Shown: positions 15,526-23,861, numbered from the stretch's first letter. The stretch: DNA of 42,075 bases from Collinsella sp944321445 (GCF_030371825.1 NZ_JAUDDM010000017.1), one strand, 5' to 3'. The notes: a model not told the origin generated them from the letters alone. Numbers and translations: made by a program.

Positions 15526-17154
15526 ATGAGTAACGCCATGCGCGGGGTTTACACGAACCTCACCAAGATCCGTCGCACCGTGTTCAAAGAGGTCGCACGC
15601 ATCGCCTACCAGGGCGGCGTGGACGTCGACGGAGATGGCATCGTCGATACCGACGATTACGGTTGGGTCGACAACCTTCCTTACGAGATCATCCCGGGCG
15701 ATGTCGCTACCTACCGCGAGAGCGTGCTGATCGAGCGCGCCGTCGTGGGCGAGCGCATCCGTCTGGCCATGGGCCTGCCGCTGCAGGGCGTGGACAAGCC
15801 CGCCATGCTCTCTGAGGGCGTGGCCGAGGCCGCGAAGCCCGAGACGTATTACCAGCCGCCGCTGATCAACGTCATCAGCTTCGCCTGCAACGCCTGTGAG
15901 GACAACGTCTACCGCGTGAGCGATGCCTGCCAGGGCTGCATGGCGCACCCCTGCCGCGAGATCTGCCCCAAGGGCGCCATCTCCTTCGTGGACGGCAAAG
16001 CGCACATCGACCAGTCCAAGTGCATCAAGTGCGGCCGCTGCGCAAGTGTGTGCCCGTACTCTGCCATCCAGCACCGCGAGCGCCCTTGCGCCGCCGCCTG
16101 CGGCATGAATGCCATCGGCTCCGATGAGCAGGGCCGCGCCAAGATCGACTACGACAAGTGTGTCTCCTGCGGCCAGTGCGTCGTGAACTGCCCGTTCGGT
16201 GCTATCGCCGACAAGAGCCAGATCTTCCAGGTCATCCACGCCATCCGTGATGGCCAGGAGGTCATCGCCGAGGTCGCGCCCGCCTTCGTGGGCCAGTTCG
16301 GCGGCAAGGGCAACGTCGACAAGCTGCGCCAGGCCTTCAAGGAGCTCGGCTTCTCCGGCATGGAGGAGGTCGCGCTCGGCGCCGACCTGTGCGCCGTGCA
16401 GGAGGCCGGCGACTTCCTGGAGGAGGTCCCCGAGAAGATCCCGTTCATGGGCACCTCGTGCTGCCCGGCGTGGTCGGTCATGGCCAAGATGGAGTTCCCC
16501 GAGCATGCCGACTGCATCTCGATGGCGCTCACGCCCATGACGCTCACCGCGCGCCTCATTCGCAAGCAGCACCCCGACGCCAAGATCGTGTTCGTTGGCC
16601 CCTGCTCGGCCAAGAAGCTCGAGGCGCAGCGCAAGTCCGTCAAGTCCGAGGTCGACTTCGTTTTGACCTTCGAGGAGATGGCGGGCATGATGGAGGCCAA
16701 GGGTATCGACTACACGAAGCTTGAGGGCGAGGGCTCGAGCGACTTCGAGGTCGCTTCCACCGACGGCCGCAACTTTGCCGTTGCCGGTGGTGTCGCCAAC
16801 GCCGTGGTGAACGCCATTCACCGCGATGACCCCTCGCGCATCGTTAAGATCGCCAACGCCGAGGGTCTCGACAACTGCCGCAAGATGCTGAAGGACGCCA
16901 TCAAGGGCAAGTACGACGGCTATCTGCTCGAGGGCATGGCCTGCCCGGGCGGTTGCGTCGCGGGCGCCGGTACCCTACAGTCCATCACCAAGACGGCTGC
17001 CATGGTGAAGGCCTACGCTAAGAAGTCCCCGCACAAGAACGCGCCGGACGATGCCTACATCGACTGGATCCCTGAGCTCGAGCGCCCGGAGGACGGCAAG
17101 TCCGATGCCGTCGCCGAGGCCCACGAGGCGCTGACCCCGGAGGCGCAGGAGTAG
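15526..17154 (+). CDS. [FeFe] hydrogenase, single-chain, group B-like
   Basis: 542 residues from ATG 15526; an in-frame GTG at 15520 is also possible, both behind GAGAGGGG. N-terminal Cys-rich region with ferredoxin-type clusters: CNAC...CQGC...C...CPKG (about 120-148), CIKCGRCASVCP (about 165) and CVSCGQCVVNCP (about 212). H-cluster motifs: TSCCPAW (about 309), GPCSAKK (about 357) and EGMACPGGC (about 468). The form TSCCPAW/GPCSAKK/MACPGGC is that of group B enzymes rather than the better-known group A (TSCCPGW/MPCxxK). It should evolve H2 from reduced ferredoxin in the cytoplasm and so dispose of fermentation electrons. No hydE/F/G maturase is in the window. The C-terminal 35 residues are acidic and probably flexible. 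Confidence 0.92.
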   Translation: MSNAMRGVYTNLTKIRRTVFKEVARIAYQGGVDVDGDGIVDTDDYGWVDNLPYEIIPGDVATYRESVLIERAVVGERIRLAMGLPLQGVDKPAMLSEGVAEAAKPETYYQPPLINVISFACNACEDNVYRVSDACQGCMAHPCREICPKGAISFVDGKAHIDQSKCIKCGRCASVCPYSAIQHRERPCAAACGMNAIGSDEQGRAKIDYDKCVSCGQCVVNCPFGAIADKSQIFQVIHAIRDGQEVIAEVAPAFVGQFGGKGNVDKLRQAFKELGFSGMEEVALGADLCAVQEAGDFLEEVPEKIPFMGTSCCPAWSVMAKMEFPEHADCISMALTPMTLTARLIRKQHPDAKIVFVGPCSAKKLEAQRKSVKSEVDFVLTFEEMAGMMEAKGIDYTKLEGEGSSDFEVASTDGRNFAVAGGVANAVVNAIHRDDPSRIVKIANAEGLDNCRKMLKDAIKGKYDGYLLEGMACPGGCVAGAGTLQSITKTAAMVKAYAKKSPHKNAPDDAYIDWIPELERPEDGKSDAVAEAHEALTPEAQE

Positions 17155-17176
17155 CCCCAAGCTCCATCTGACACAT

Positions 17177-17211
17177 ATGCGGCCGTCTTCCACCGGGAGG
17201 CGGCCGCATTT
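17177..17211 (+). terminator. Terminator after the hydrogenase gene
   Basis: Nine-base arms ATGCGGCCG and CGGCCGCAT enclose a 15-base loop and run into TTTCT, 22 bases after the hydrogenase stop. Confidence 0.7.
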
Positions 17212-17223
17212 CTATGCCGAGGT

Positions 17224-17287
17224 CCAATCTTCTCCGTATTTCGGAGAAGAAATGGCCGCATCTTCTCCGTATTTCGGAGAAGATTGG
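17224..17287. repeat. Double palindrome upstream of the DUF4143 ATPase gene
   Basis: The 23-base unit TCTTCTCCG-TATTT-CGGAGAAGA occurs twice, at 17228-17250 and 17261-17283, with 10 bases between. Each copy is a perfect 9-bp hairpin, and CCAA/TTGG at the ends extend the pairing so that the whole 64 bases is one larger palindrome. Because every left arm can pair with either right arm, alternative folds are possible. The first right arm contains the GGAG ribosome site of a 16-codon ORF. Confidence 0.85.
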
Positions 17288-17302
17288 AACGCCGATGTAT
17301 GA
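17252..17302 (+). CDS. Putative 16-residue leader peptide of the DUF4143 ATPase gene
   Basis: ATG 17252 follows GGAG with 5-base spacing. The peptide MAASSPYFGEDWNADV ends at TGA 17300-17302, so it overlaps the ATPase start (17295) in another frame. The ATPase ATG itself has no good ribosome site, so translation may be coupled to this ORF. The second hairpin lies inside the leader ORF. The layout is seen directly; that it is translated is an inference. Confidence 0.4.
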   Translation: MAASSPYFGEDWNADV

Positions 17303-18665
17303 GGACCTTGTCGCAGAGTATCTTGAATACGAGCTTCCGCCCTACATCACACGCGAGCGTGCGGTTCCATCTCTTCCCTCTCCGCAGAGACGCAACCTCA
17401 TCACGACGCTCATCGGTGTGCGCCGGTGCGGGAAGACCTACCTGCTTTTTCAGATGATGGATGAGCTGGTTAGAGCGGGCGTCTCGCGCGAACGCGTATT
17501 CTACTTCCCGTTCGATGACGATCGCCTTGGGGAACTGGATTCTTCTACAGCGACACGGATCCTTGACGCGTATTACGCTCTCGTCCCCGATGCGGCAGAG
17601 GGATGTTACCTGTTTTTCGACGAGATCCAAGATGTGCCCGGATGGAACGCATTCGCACGTCGTGTGGCGGAGCAAAATGCGGTGACGTTGGTGCTGACCG
17701 GATCTTCCTCGAAGCTGCTTTCATCGGAGATTTCTACAAAGCTGCGTGGGCGATCGCTCTCTTATGAAGTTTGGCCTTTGGGCTTTGGGGAGTTCTGTCG
17801 GTTTCACGACATCGACTGCGACGTTAGAGGAGGTGCCTTTACGTCGAGGAAAGCGGGTCGCTTGGCGCAGGCTTTTAGGTCCTATCTCGATATCGGGGGC
17901 TTCCCTGCGGTTCAGCGTCTTGATATCACGACGCGCTCGCGTCTGCTTCAGCAATACGCTGACGAAATCATGACCAAGGACGTGCTTGAGCGCTTTGGCA
18001 ATGCTTCGTATCGAGCGGGCAGAATGCTCGCGCTTGGTGTATTGCGGTCGACGGGGCTTAAGTTTTCCGTCAACAAGCAGGTGAAAGCTATGCGCTCGTC
18101 GGGAATCTCGCTTTCCAACAAGTCCGCCTATGCGCTGCTCGACGACTTTGCGGATGCGCATCTTGCATACAAGGTGAGCGACTACAGCTTATCGATTAAG
18201 GAGAATCCGAAGAGCACCTACAAGGTTTACTCGGTGGATCAGGGACTTTCGTATGCAGTTGCGCCCGCCAACCATGTGGATATAGGCCAGCGTTTTGAGA
18301 CGGCTGTGTTCATGGAGCTGAAGCGCCGCTATGGGGACCTTCGCGACCGAGTTATAGCGCGCTACGCATTGGCTCAGTGCCCTGAGGTGGTTTTCATCGT
18401 AGGCGACGTCATGCTAGGCGCGGAGTACGAGCTCATCCAGGTGGCGTTGGAAAGTGGTGCAGGCAGGTCGGGCGCTTCCGGCCCGGTATCGGAGAAATAT
18501 CGAAGCGAAGTCGGCAACCTTGTGAAGGCCATGGGGGAGACGGGGCTTGTCGAGTCGTACCTTGTCACGCTGGACGAACAGGAAGATGTTTTCGTTGAAA
18601 CCGGAACGGTGCACATCGTGCCCGCATGGAAGTGGTTTCTGAACAGCTCGAGAAGCCTGGGCTGA
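17295..18665 (+). CDS. AAA_14/DUF4143 family ATPase
   Basis: 456 residues from ATG 17295 (MYEDLVAEYLEY). Walker A GVRRCGKT near residue 42, Walker B YLFFDEIQDVPGW near 104, VLTGSSSKLLS sensor region, the LRGRSLSYEVWPLGFGEF block, and the C-terminal DUF4143 part (YADEIMTKDVLERFG; FETAVFMELKRR). Such ATPases are widespread in anaerobes and archaea and have no settled role. Codon use is less GC-biased than in neighbouring genes, and the gene stands alone between a terminator and a convergent operon, so recent transfer is plausible. The open frame also runs upstream through the palindromes, where it would encode LLRISEK twice; I take ATG 17295 as start because the upstream ATG lacks a ribosome site. 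Confidence 0.88.
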   Translation: MYEDLVAEYLEYELPPYITRERAVPSLPSPQRRNLITTLIGVRRCGKTYLLFQMMDELVRAGVSRERVFYFPFDDDRLGELDSSTATRILDAYYALVPDAAEGCYLFFDEIQDVPGWNAFARRVAEQNAVTLVLTGSSSKLLSSEISTKLRGRSLSYEVWPLGFGEFCRFHDIDCDVRGGAFTSRKAGRLAQAFRSYLDIGGFPAVQRLDITTRSRLLQQYADEIMTKDVLERFGNASYRAGRMLALGVLRSTGLKFSVNKQVKAMRSSGISLSNKSAYALLDDFADAHLAYKVSDYSLSIKENPKSTYKVYSVDQGLSYAVAPANHVDIGQRFETAVFMELKRRYGDLRDRVIARYALAQCPEVVFIVGDVMLGAEYELIQVALESGAGRSGASGPVSEKYRSEVGNLVKAMGETGLVESYLVTLDEQEDVFVETGTVHIVPAWKWFLNSSRSLG

Positions 18666-18668
18666 CGG

Positions 18669-18702
18669 CGCGGGCGGAGCAGCCTGCCTGTTCCGCCCCG
18701 CG
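18669..18702. terminator. Hairpin between convergent genes
   Basis: CGCGGGCGGAGCAG pairs with CTGTTCCGCCCCGCG apart from a bulge and one mismatch, in the 43-base gap between two convergent stops. No strong T-run follows, so termination is only probable. Confidence 0.4.
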
Positions 18703-18708
18703 GTTCCG

Positions 18709-20007
18709 TTAGATGGTGAACTCCGCGAAGGGGGCGTCTTCCGCCGCTGCTGGCTGTCCCGCCCCTGCCACGGCGCCTTCGTCGCGCAGCAGGGCCGAGA
18801 TGTCCTGGTCGGGGTTTTGGTAGGCGATGTCGAGTAGCTCGATGAAGTCGCGGATGACCTCGCGTGGCGTCAGGTGGGTGTCGGCGCCCACGCGGCCGAA
18901 CTCGATTTGCAAAAACGCGGCAAGGTCCTCGTCGGTCACGGTGTTCTGATAGCCGAAATAGCCCGCATGGATCTGTGCGAGCTTCTCGATGAGCACGAGG
19001 AGCTCCTCGTAGGTGAGCGGGTGCAGGCGGATGATGGGCGCGAGCATGTCGCGCATGTCTTCGCGCGCGAAGCGCCCCTGCGTAAGACGGCTGCGCAGCG
19101 CCTCATAGGAAAACACGCCGCGTCGGCGATCCTCGATGGAGGTCGGTGTGCCGCCCATGATGATGCCCAGGTAATGCGCCTTGCCCTGCAGCGTGTCGTT
19201 GTACATGGTGAGGATCTTCTCGTAGTTGTACTGGCGCGTGATGGCGTTGGGGATCTTGTACAGGTTCACGAGCTCGTCGATGAGCACGAGAAGTCCCCGG
19301 TAGCCCGCGCCGACAAGAAACGCCGCGATGAGCTTCACGTAGTCGTACCAGTCGTCGTCGGTGATGATGACAGAGGTGCCGAGCTCGTTTTTCGCCTCGG
19401 TCTTGGTGCGAAATTCGCCGCGTAGCCAGCGGGCGACGCTCGACTTCGTCTCGTCGTCGCCCTCGGCGCACGCCTGGTAGTAACGCACGAGCATGCGCGC
19501 GAAGTCAAAACCGTGTACGAGCTCCTCCAGGTGCGCGACGCTCGCCCGTGCGCGTGCCAGGCCGTCTCCTTCCGCAGCCTCGTCGACGTGCGCCACCCAG
19601 CGGTCCAAGATGAGCCCGAGTGCGCCGCCTTCGGGGCGCGTCTTGGTGGAGAGGTTGCGGATGAGCTCGCGGTAGGTGGCGAGGCCCTGTCCCTGTCCGC
19701 CCTGCAAGCGCCGCTCGGGCGAGAGGTCCGCATCGGCGACGACGAAGTTCTCGCCCATGGCGTGCGTGCGGATCGTCTGGAGCAAAAAGCTTTTGCCCGC
19801 GCCGTAGCGGCCCACCAAAAAGCGGAAGGAAGCGCCCCCGTCTGCGATGAGGTCGAGGTCGGTAAGGAGCGCGCGAATCTCCACCTCGCGGCCCACAGTG
19901 ATGTAGGGCAGGCCGATGCGCGGCACCACGCCGCCCTTCAGCGAGTTCAAGATGACGGCCGCCACGCGCTTGGGAACGCGGGGTGCGGTCTGCGCGGTAT
20001 CGGTCAT
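18709..20007 (-). CDS. BrxC/BrxD-like ATP-binding protein (DUF2791 type)
   Basis: 432 residues. Begins by overlapping the stop of the TerB gene (ATGA), so the two are translationally coupled. Near the N terminus GLPYITVGREVEIRALL precedes Walker A GRYGAGKSFLL (about 64-74); Walker B is LLVLIDELVNLYK. The block KAHYLGIIMGGTPTSIEDRR followed by LRSRL and a region around LTYEELLVLIEKLA matches BREX BrxD-type ATPases. BrxD is paired with the helicase BrxHI in type 2 BREX; no PglX, PglZ or PglW is present here, so this is not a BREX locus. The C terminus is variable and acidic. Probable partner of the TerB protein and the helicase at 10301-12757. Confidence 0.82.
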   Translation of the reverse strand: MTDTAQTAPRVPKRVAAVILNSLKGGVVPRIGLPYITVGREVEIRALLTDLDLIADGGASFRFLVGRYGAGKSFLLQTIRTHAMGENFVVADADLSPERRLQGGQGQGLATYRELIRNLSTKTRPEGGALGLILDRWVAHVDEAAEGDGLARARASVAHLEELVHGFDFARMLVRYYQACAEGDDETKSSVARWLRGEFRTKTEAKNELGTSVIITDDDWYDYVKLIAAFLVGAGYRGLLVLIDELVNLYKIPNAITRQYNYEKILTMYNDTLQGKAHYLGIIMGGTPTSIEDRRRGVFSYEALRSRLTQGRFAREDMRDMLAPIIRLHPLTYEELLVLIEKLAQIHAGYFGYQNTVTDEDLAAFLQIEFGRVGADTHLTPREVIRDFIELLDIAYQNPDQDISALLRDEGAVAGAGQPAAAEDAPFAEFTI

Positions 20008-21731
20008 ATCAGCAGCTCCTCGATGTCGTCACGATAATCTTCCACCACCTGCGGCCCGGTATCGCCAAACTCGATGACGGTGTCTCCCACCACGTCGAAC
20101 AGCGCCTCGTTGATGCTATCGACAAGCATGTCCTCAGAGGTGCCGGCGGTGGCCTGCACCCGGGCGTCGGCGTCGCGAGTCATGAGGGCGGCGAGGTAGG
20201 CGGCCTGGCGCTCATCAAGCGGGCCTTCCGTCGGGGCATCGGGCGGCCCGGCGGGCGCGACGTTGTTGGGCGCGGGCGATGTGGCGGGCTTGTTCGCGGT
20301 GCCCACCTCCATAGTATCCGCAGACGCGGCATCCGGTTCCTGACGTTCGGCCTTCGTCTCCTGCGGGAATGCGACAGCGACGTCCGTGGCGAGGCTCTCT
20401 TCCGCAATGCCAGGAACCTCCTCGCGCTCCTCGTCCACGAGTAGCGCCTCACGGGTTTGGGCAGCGGCGCTGCGGATTCCGGAGAGCTTCGACAGGTCGA
20501 TGTCGATGACGCGCGGCGCGTGCGCGGCCGACCATGCGCGCCAGGCCTCGATCTCGCGATCGATCATGGTGTCGAGGTACCGGGGGATCTTCTCCTCCTT
20601 GAGCGGATGTTCGTATCCCGCCGCCGCGCGCATCTTGCGGTCGACGGCGCGCATAGCCTCGCCCAGCTTGGGCGAACGCGACTGGCTTCCGTGGACGCGC
20701 TCGCAGGTCCACAGGCCGCCCTCGCAGGTAAAGTGGCAAATCTCATCCAAGTCGTAGATGCAGTCCGCATGGCGCGCAGGGTCGTAGAACACGGCCGATG
20801 CGAACATGGTGTAGGGCAGGCGCGCGCTCGACCCGAACAGGCTCTCGATGAGGCCCAACTTGCGGTGCTTGCCGTAGTAGCGGCACAGCTGCACATACAC
20901 GGCGCACGCGACGTGGGTGAGGCCGTCGGGGTCGTCGCGGTAATACCGGGATGTTGAGATGCGGTAGGTCGAAAGAGCATCGATGGCCGCCAGGAGTCGC
21001 TGCTCAACATCCGAATCGGGCGGCAGCAGGGCGCCGGTGCTCGAAGACCGTTTGCGGCCAGCAGGCTGCGCGGGCGCGGCGTGCGCAAGTGCCGTATCCT
21101 GCGCCGTCTTGAGCTCCATGAGCATGCGGTCGTGCGCTAGGGCTTTTTGGTCGGCAAGCAGCTGGGGGTCGAGGCCGTGATAGACCGCGTAGTCTTGCAG
21201 CCAAACTCGCGCATACCGGTCGATTTCCGGCGCGTAGGTTCTATACGCCTCCCAAAACCCCTTGATGAGGCCGAAGCCTTCCCGCGGACTGTCGACGCCG
21301 ATGCCACACAGCAGTTCGTACAGGTAAACATAGGCAAACGAGAGCGATGCCTCCTCGACCCTCCCGCGGCGCACGGCGGCACGCCAGGTGAAATACCCGC
21401 GCAGCTGCCGGTCGCTCATGGCGTTGTAGGTAGGGTAGAACGCCTTGAACGTGCCGTGGTAGGGGCAGTCGTCCTCGAAGTCCGCCATGAACGTGCCCTG
21501 GCGCCAAAACAGTTCGGCTTCGGTGAGCCACCGCCCCTGGCCGCCGTTTTCCCCTGGCAACCAGCGCGAGATGGCGCGCATCTCGCGGTAGCGGTCGGGC
21601 AGATAGTTCGCCATTTGGCGCCCCGTGGTGAGGATGGGCTCGTCGGTATAGATGCGCTCGGAGAAGTGGGAGCTGCGCCGCATGCGCTCATCGTTCACGA
21701 TGCGGTCGATGATGCTTTGGATATCGGGCAC
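20004..21731 (-). CDS. TerB_N/TerB_C domain protein
   Basis: 575 residues from GTG 21731 behind GAGGAGG. TerB_N is visible at about 60-200 (MSDRQLRGYFTWRAAVRRG, then FAYVYLYELLCGIG). A middle region follows with ASAVFYDPARHADCIYDLDE and CHFTCEGGLWTCERVHG, then TerB_C at the end (IDIDLSKLSGIRSAAAQTRE; a Pro/Ala-rich linker; YLAALM, INEALFDVVGD and EDYRDDIEELL). Such proteins belong to the tellurite-resistance-related set that comparative genomics has linked to DNA-processing clusters. It is the first gene of an operon with a BrxD-like ATPase. The promoter carries a LexA-like box. The biochemical role is unknown. Confidence 0.85.
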   Translation of the reverse strand: MPDIQSIIDRIVNDERMRRSSHFSERIYTDEPILTTGRQMANYLPDRYREMRAISRWLPGENGGQGRWLTEAELFWRQGTFMADFEDDCPYHGTFKAFYPTYNAMSDRQLRGYFTWRAAVRRGRVEEASLSFAYVYLYELLCGIGVDSPREGFGLIKGFWEAYRTYAPEIDRYARVWLQDYAVYHGLDPQLLADQKALAHDRMLMELKTAQDTALAHAAPAQPAGRKRSSSTGALLPPDSDVEQRLLAAIDALSTYRISTSRYYRDDPDGLTHVACAVYVQLCRYYGKHRKLGLIESLFGSSARLPYTMFASAVFYDPARHADCIYDLDEICHFTCEGGLWTCERVHGSQSRSPKLGEAMRAVDRKMRAAAGYEHPLKEEKIPRYLDTMIDREIEAWRAWSAAHAPRVIDIDLSKLSGIRSAAAQTREALLVDEEREEVPGIAEESLATDVAVAFPQETKAERQEPDAASADTMEVGTANKPATSPAPNNVAPAGPPDAPTEGPLDERQAAYLAALMTRDADARVQATAGTSEDMLVDSINEALFDVVGDTVIEFGDTGPQVVEDYRDDIEELLI

Positions 21732-21767
21732 GGCTCCTCCTCTCGTTCGCGCAAAGGGTAGTAGACT

Positions 21768-21796
21768 ATTCTACCACAGAGGCAAACAGATGTTCG
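21768..21796 (-). promoter_or_regulatory. LexA-like box and -10 of the terB-brxD pair
   Basis: On the minus strand CGAACATCTGTTT (21796-21784) is a GAAC-N4-GTTC palindrome with one mismatch. Ten bases on is TAGAAT (21773-21768), a good -10. Box, spacer (TCTGTG in both) and -10 match the helicase promoter at 12807-12836. The GTG start is 37 bases downstream. Confidence 0.6.
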
Positions 21797-21848
21797 TCTA
21801 TATGGCGCGAGAGGTGCGCAGCGCGAGGATGCCAAGGCTGCTGGGGAA

Positions 21849-22463
21849 TCAGCGGCAAAGCAGGCGGTAGGCAGCTTTTGGGATGGGGCAGCGGGCGAGG
21901 ATGATGTTGCCTTGGCGCACGCGCGTCGTATCGCGGGTGATCTGGGCGGCCTCTTCGACCGAAGCGCCCAGCCGGACCGCCGCGATGAGGGCGTCGGTGG
22001 CCTCGGAGCGCCAGCGGCGGAGCGTGCCCATGCGCGGGCTTTTCGCCGTGCGTGCGATAAGCGCGCCGCCGCCGACGATGACTCCGCCGCGCCAGGGTAT
22101 GCCGGCGTCAGCGCAGCGCCTGTCGAGCTCATCCAGGGCAGCCAAGGCGTCTGCAGGGTCATGCGAATCGGTTGCGCACAGGGCGTACAGGGGTACCGGG
22201 TGGGCGGCGATTGCGTCCAGCATGTCGATCGCGCGGTCAGGCAGGGTGGCGCCTTGCACGGTGAAGGCGGCGACGAGGGCATCGGTGTCATCGGCAGGGG
22301 AGGAGGCGCTGTCTGCCCACGCGACGGTTGGCACCTCGCTTTTGCCCATGCGCGCATAGGCGCACAGCGCATCTGCGAAGTCTTCGAGCAAAAGGCGTGC
22401 GGCGCCGGAGGCGTTCGGCAGGTCGGCGTCAACGAGTTCGACGCGCCGCAGGGTATCCGGCAT
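21849..22463 (-). CDS. Hypothetical protein, possible flavodoxin-like fold
   Basis: 204 residues, ATG 22463 with a strong GAAGGAG seven bases upstream, so the gene is real. I do not recognise a family with certainty. The middle reads IDMLDAIAAHPVPLYALCAT, then LDELDRRCADAGIPW and GGVIVGGGALIARTAKSPRMG, an alternation of strands and helices with a Gly-rich turn that recalls the C-terminal half of flavodoxin-like NAD(P)H reductases. No membrane segment or metal-binding motif. A TACAAT hexamer on the minus strand (22507-22502) may be its -10. It is divergent from the aminotransferase gene and lies upstream of the TerB operon on the same strand. Confidence 0.6.
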   Translation of the reverse strand: MPDTLRRVELVDADLPNASGAARLLLEDFADALCAYARMGKSEVPTVAWADSASSPADDTDALVAAFTVQGATLPDRAIDMLDAIAAHPVPLYALCATDSHDPADALAALDELDRRCADAGIPWRGGVIVGGGALIARTAKSPRMGTLRRWRSEATDALIAAVRLGASVEEAAQITRDTTRVRQGNIILARCPIPKAAYRLLCR

Positions 22464-22550
22464 CGCTTCTCCTTCCCGTGCCGTTTGGGTCTTCGGAAGC
22501 TATTGTATCGGCATCGCGTGTGCCGGCGTCCAATAACGGGGATGCGGTGG

Positions 22551-22579
22551 GGACGAGCGGCCGACAACGTCTTTATAAT
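22551..22579 (+). promoter_or_regulatory. Promoter of the aminotransferase gene
   Basis: Perfect -10 TATAAT (22574-22579) with a poor -35 (GGACGA) 17 bases upstream. The start codon at 22667 leaves a leader of about 80 bases. Confidence 0.5.
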
Positions 22580-22666
22580 GGGCGATGCGCCAAAGCAACC
22601 TCGATGCATCCGGATAGCGGTATCGTATCGGGCGACATGTGGGCGCGCGCAGAAAGGAACCCGACT

Positions 22667-23809
22667 ATGCTTCGTCCCCTGAACACGGCCGTCTGTCAGC
22701 TGCAACCCTCCGGTATCCGCCGTATCAACATGCTTGCCGCGCGGCGAGGCGATTGCATCCCGCTGGCGCTCGGGGAGCCCGATTTCGATACCCCGCGGGC
22801 CATTTCGGACGAAGTCGTCGCTGCGCTCGATCGCGGCGAGACGCATTACCCGCCCAACAACGGCACGCGCGAGCTGCGCTCGGCTCTTTCCTCCTATATG
22901 GAGCAGCAGGGCCTCGCGTACAAGCCCGAAGAGATCGCGCTCACCGCGGGCGCGACCGAGGCCATCACGGTGACGTTTTTGGCCATGCTCGAGCCAGGCG
23001 ACGAGGTCATCATTCCCGTGCCGGCGTTCACGCTGTATGAAGCGTCGGTGCGTCTGTGCCGCGGCGTGCCAGTGCTGCTCGACACGTCGCGCAATGGATT
23101 CCAAATCGATGAGGCGAGCCTGCGTGCGCTCGTGACGGACGCCACGAAGGCCATCATCATCTGCACGCCCGGCAACCCCACGGGCTGTCTGCTCGATGCT
23201 GCATCGATCGACGCCATAGCCGCCGTGGCGCAGGAGTTCGGCCTGTATGTGATTGCTGACGATGTGTACAACCGTCTGGTGTACACGGACGGGTACGAGC
23301 GATTCGCGCTGCGCCATCCCGAGCTGCGCGACCGCACGGTCGTGATCGACAGCTTCTCGAAGCCGTGGGCCATGACGGGCTGGCGTCTGGGTTGGTTTGC
23401 GGCCGATGCCCCGGTGTTCGCGCAAATTGCGAAGGCGCACCAGTACACCATCTCCTCCGTCCCGGCGTTCACGATGTCGGCGGCCATTCGCGCGCTCAAG
23501 ACCGACCCCGCCCCCATGCTCGACATATACCGCGCGCGTCGGGATCGCGTGCTGCGCGCGCTCGACACCATGGGGCTTTCCCCGGCGGTCGTGCCCCAGG
23601 GCGCGTTCTATGTGTTCTTGCCGGTTACCGAGGTCACGGGCATCGACTCGCAGGAGTTCTGCGAGCGCGCGATCGAGGAGGCGGGTGTGGGCCTGGTTCC
23701 CGGCGAGTGTTTCGGTACGCCCGGGTTCGCGCGCCTGTCATATTGCGTGGCCGACGACGCCCTGGACGAGGGTTTGCGCCGTCTGGAGCGCTTCGTGCGC
23801 GGCCTGTAG
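22667..23809 (+). CDS. Pyridoxal-phosphate class I aminotransferase
   Basis: 380 residues from ATG 22667 (AAAGGA nine bases before). Fold type I aminotransferase motifs: ALGEPDFDTP, THYPPNNGTRELR, TAGATEAITVTFLAML, IICTPGNPTGC, ADDVYNRLVY and the PLP lysine in DSFSKPWAMTGWRLGW, with a late Arg in GFARLSYCV. It resembles the aspartate/aromatic aminotransferase subgroup (AspC/PatA type), which transfers the amino group of Asp or aromatic amino acids to 2-oxoglutarate. Substrate choice cannot be settled by eye. It stands alone between a divergent gene and the L10 leader. Confidence 0.9.
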   Translation: MLRPLNTAVCQLQPSGIRRINMLAARRGDCIPLALGEPDFDTPRAISDEVVAALDRGETHYPPNNGTRELRSALSSYMEQQGLAYKPEEIALTAGATEAITVTFLAMLEPGDEVIIPVPAFTLYEASVRLCRGVPVLLDTSRNGFQIDEASLRALVTDATKAIIICTPGNPTGCLLDAASIDAIAAVAQEFGLYVIADDVYNRLVYTDGYERFALRHPELRDRTVVIDSFSKPWAMTGWRLGWFAADAPVFAQIAKAHQYTISSVPAFTMSAAIRALKTDPAPMLDIYRARRDRVLRALDTMGLSPAVVPQGAFYVFLPVTEVTGIDSQEFCERAIEEAGVGLVPGECFGTPGFARLSYCVADDALDEGLRRLERFVRGL

Positions 23810-23861
23810 CGGTGCGCACCGCGTGGAGGCCTTGTGCAGAGCGGCGTTTTTCAGGCCCGTA

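Noticed and set aside
18709..21731. Complete BREX locus
   Set aside because: Only a BrxD-like ATPase and a helicase are present; no PglX methylase, PglZ phosphatase, PglW or BrxL was seen in 42 kb.
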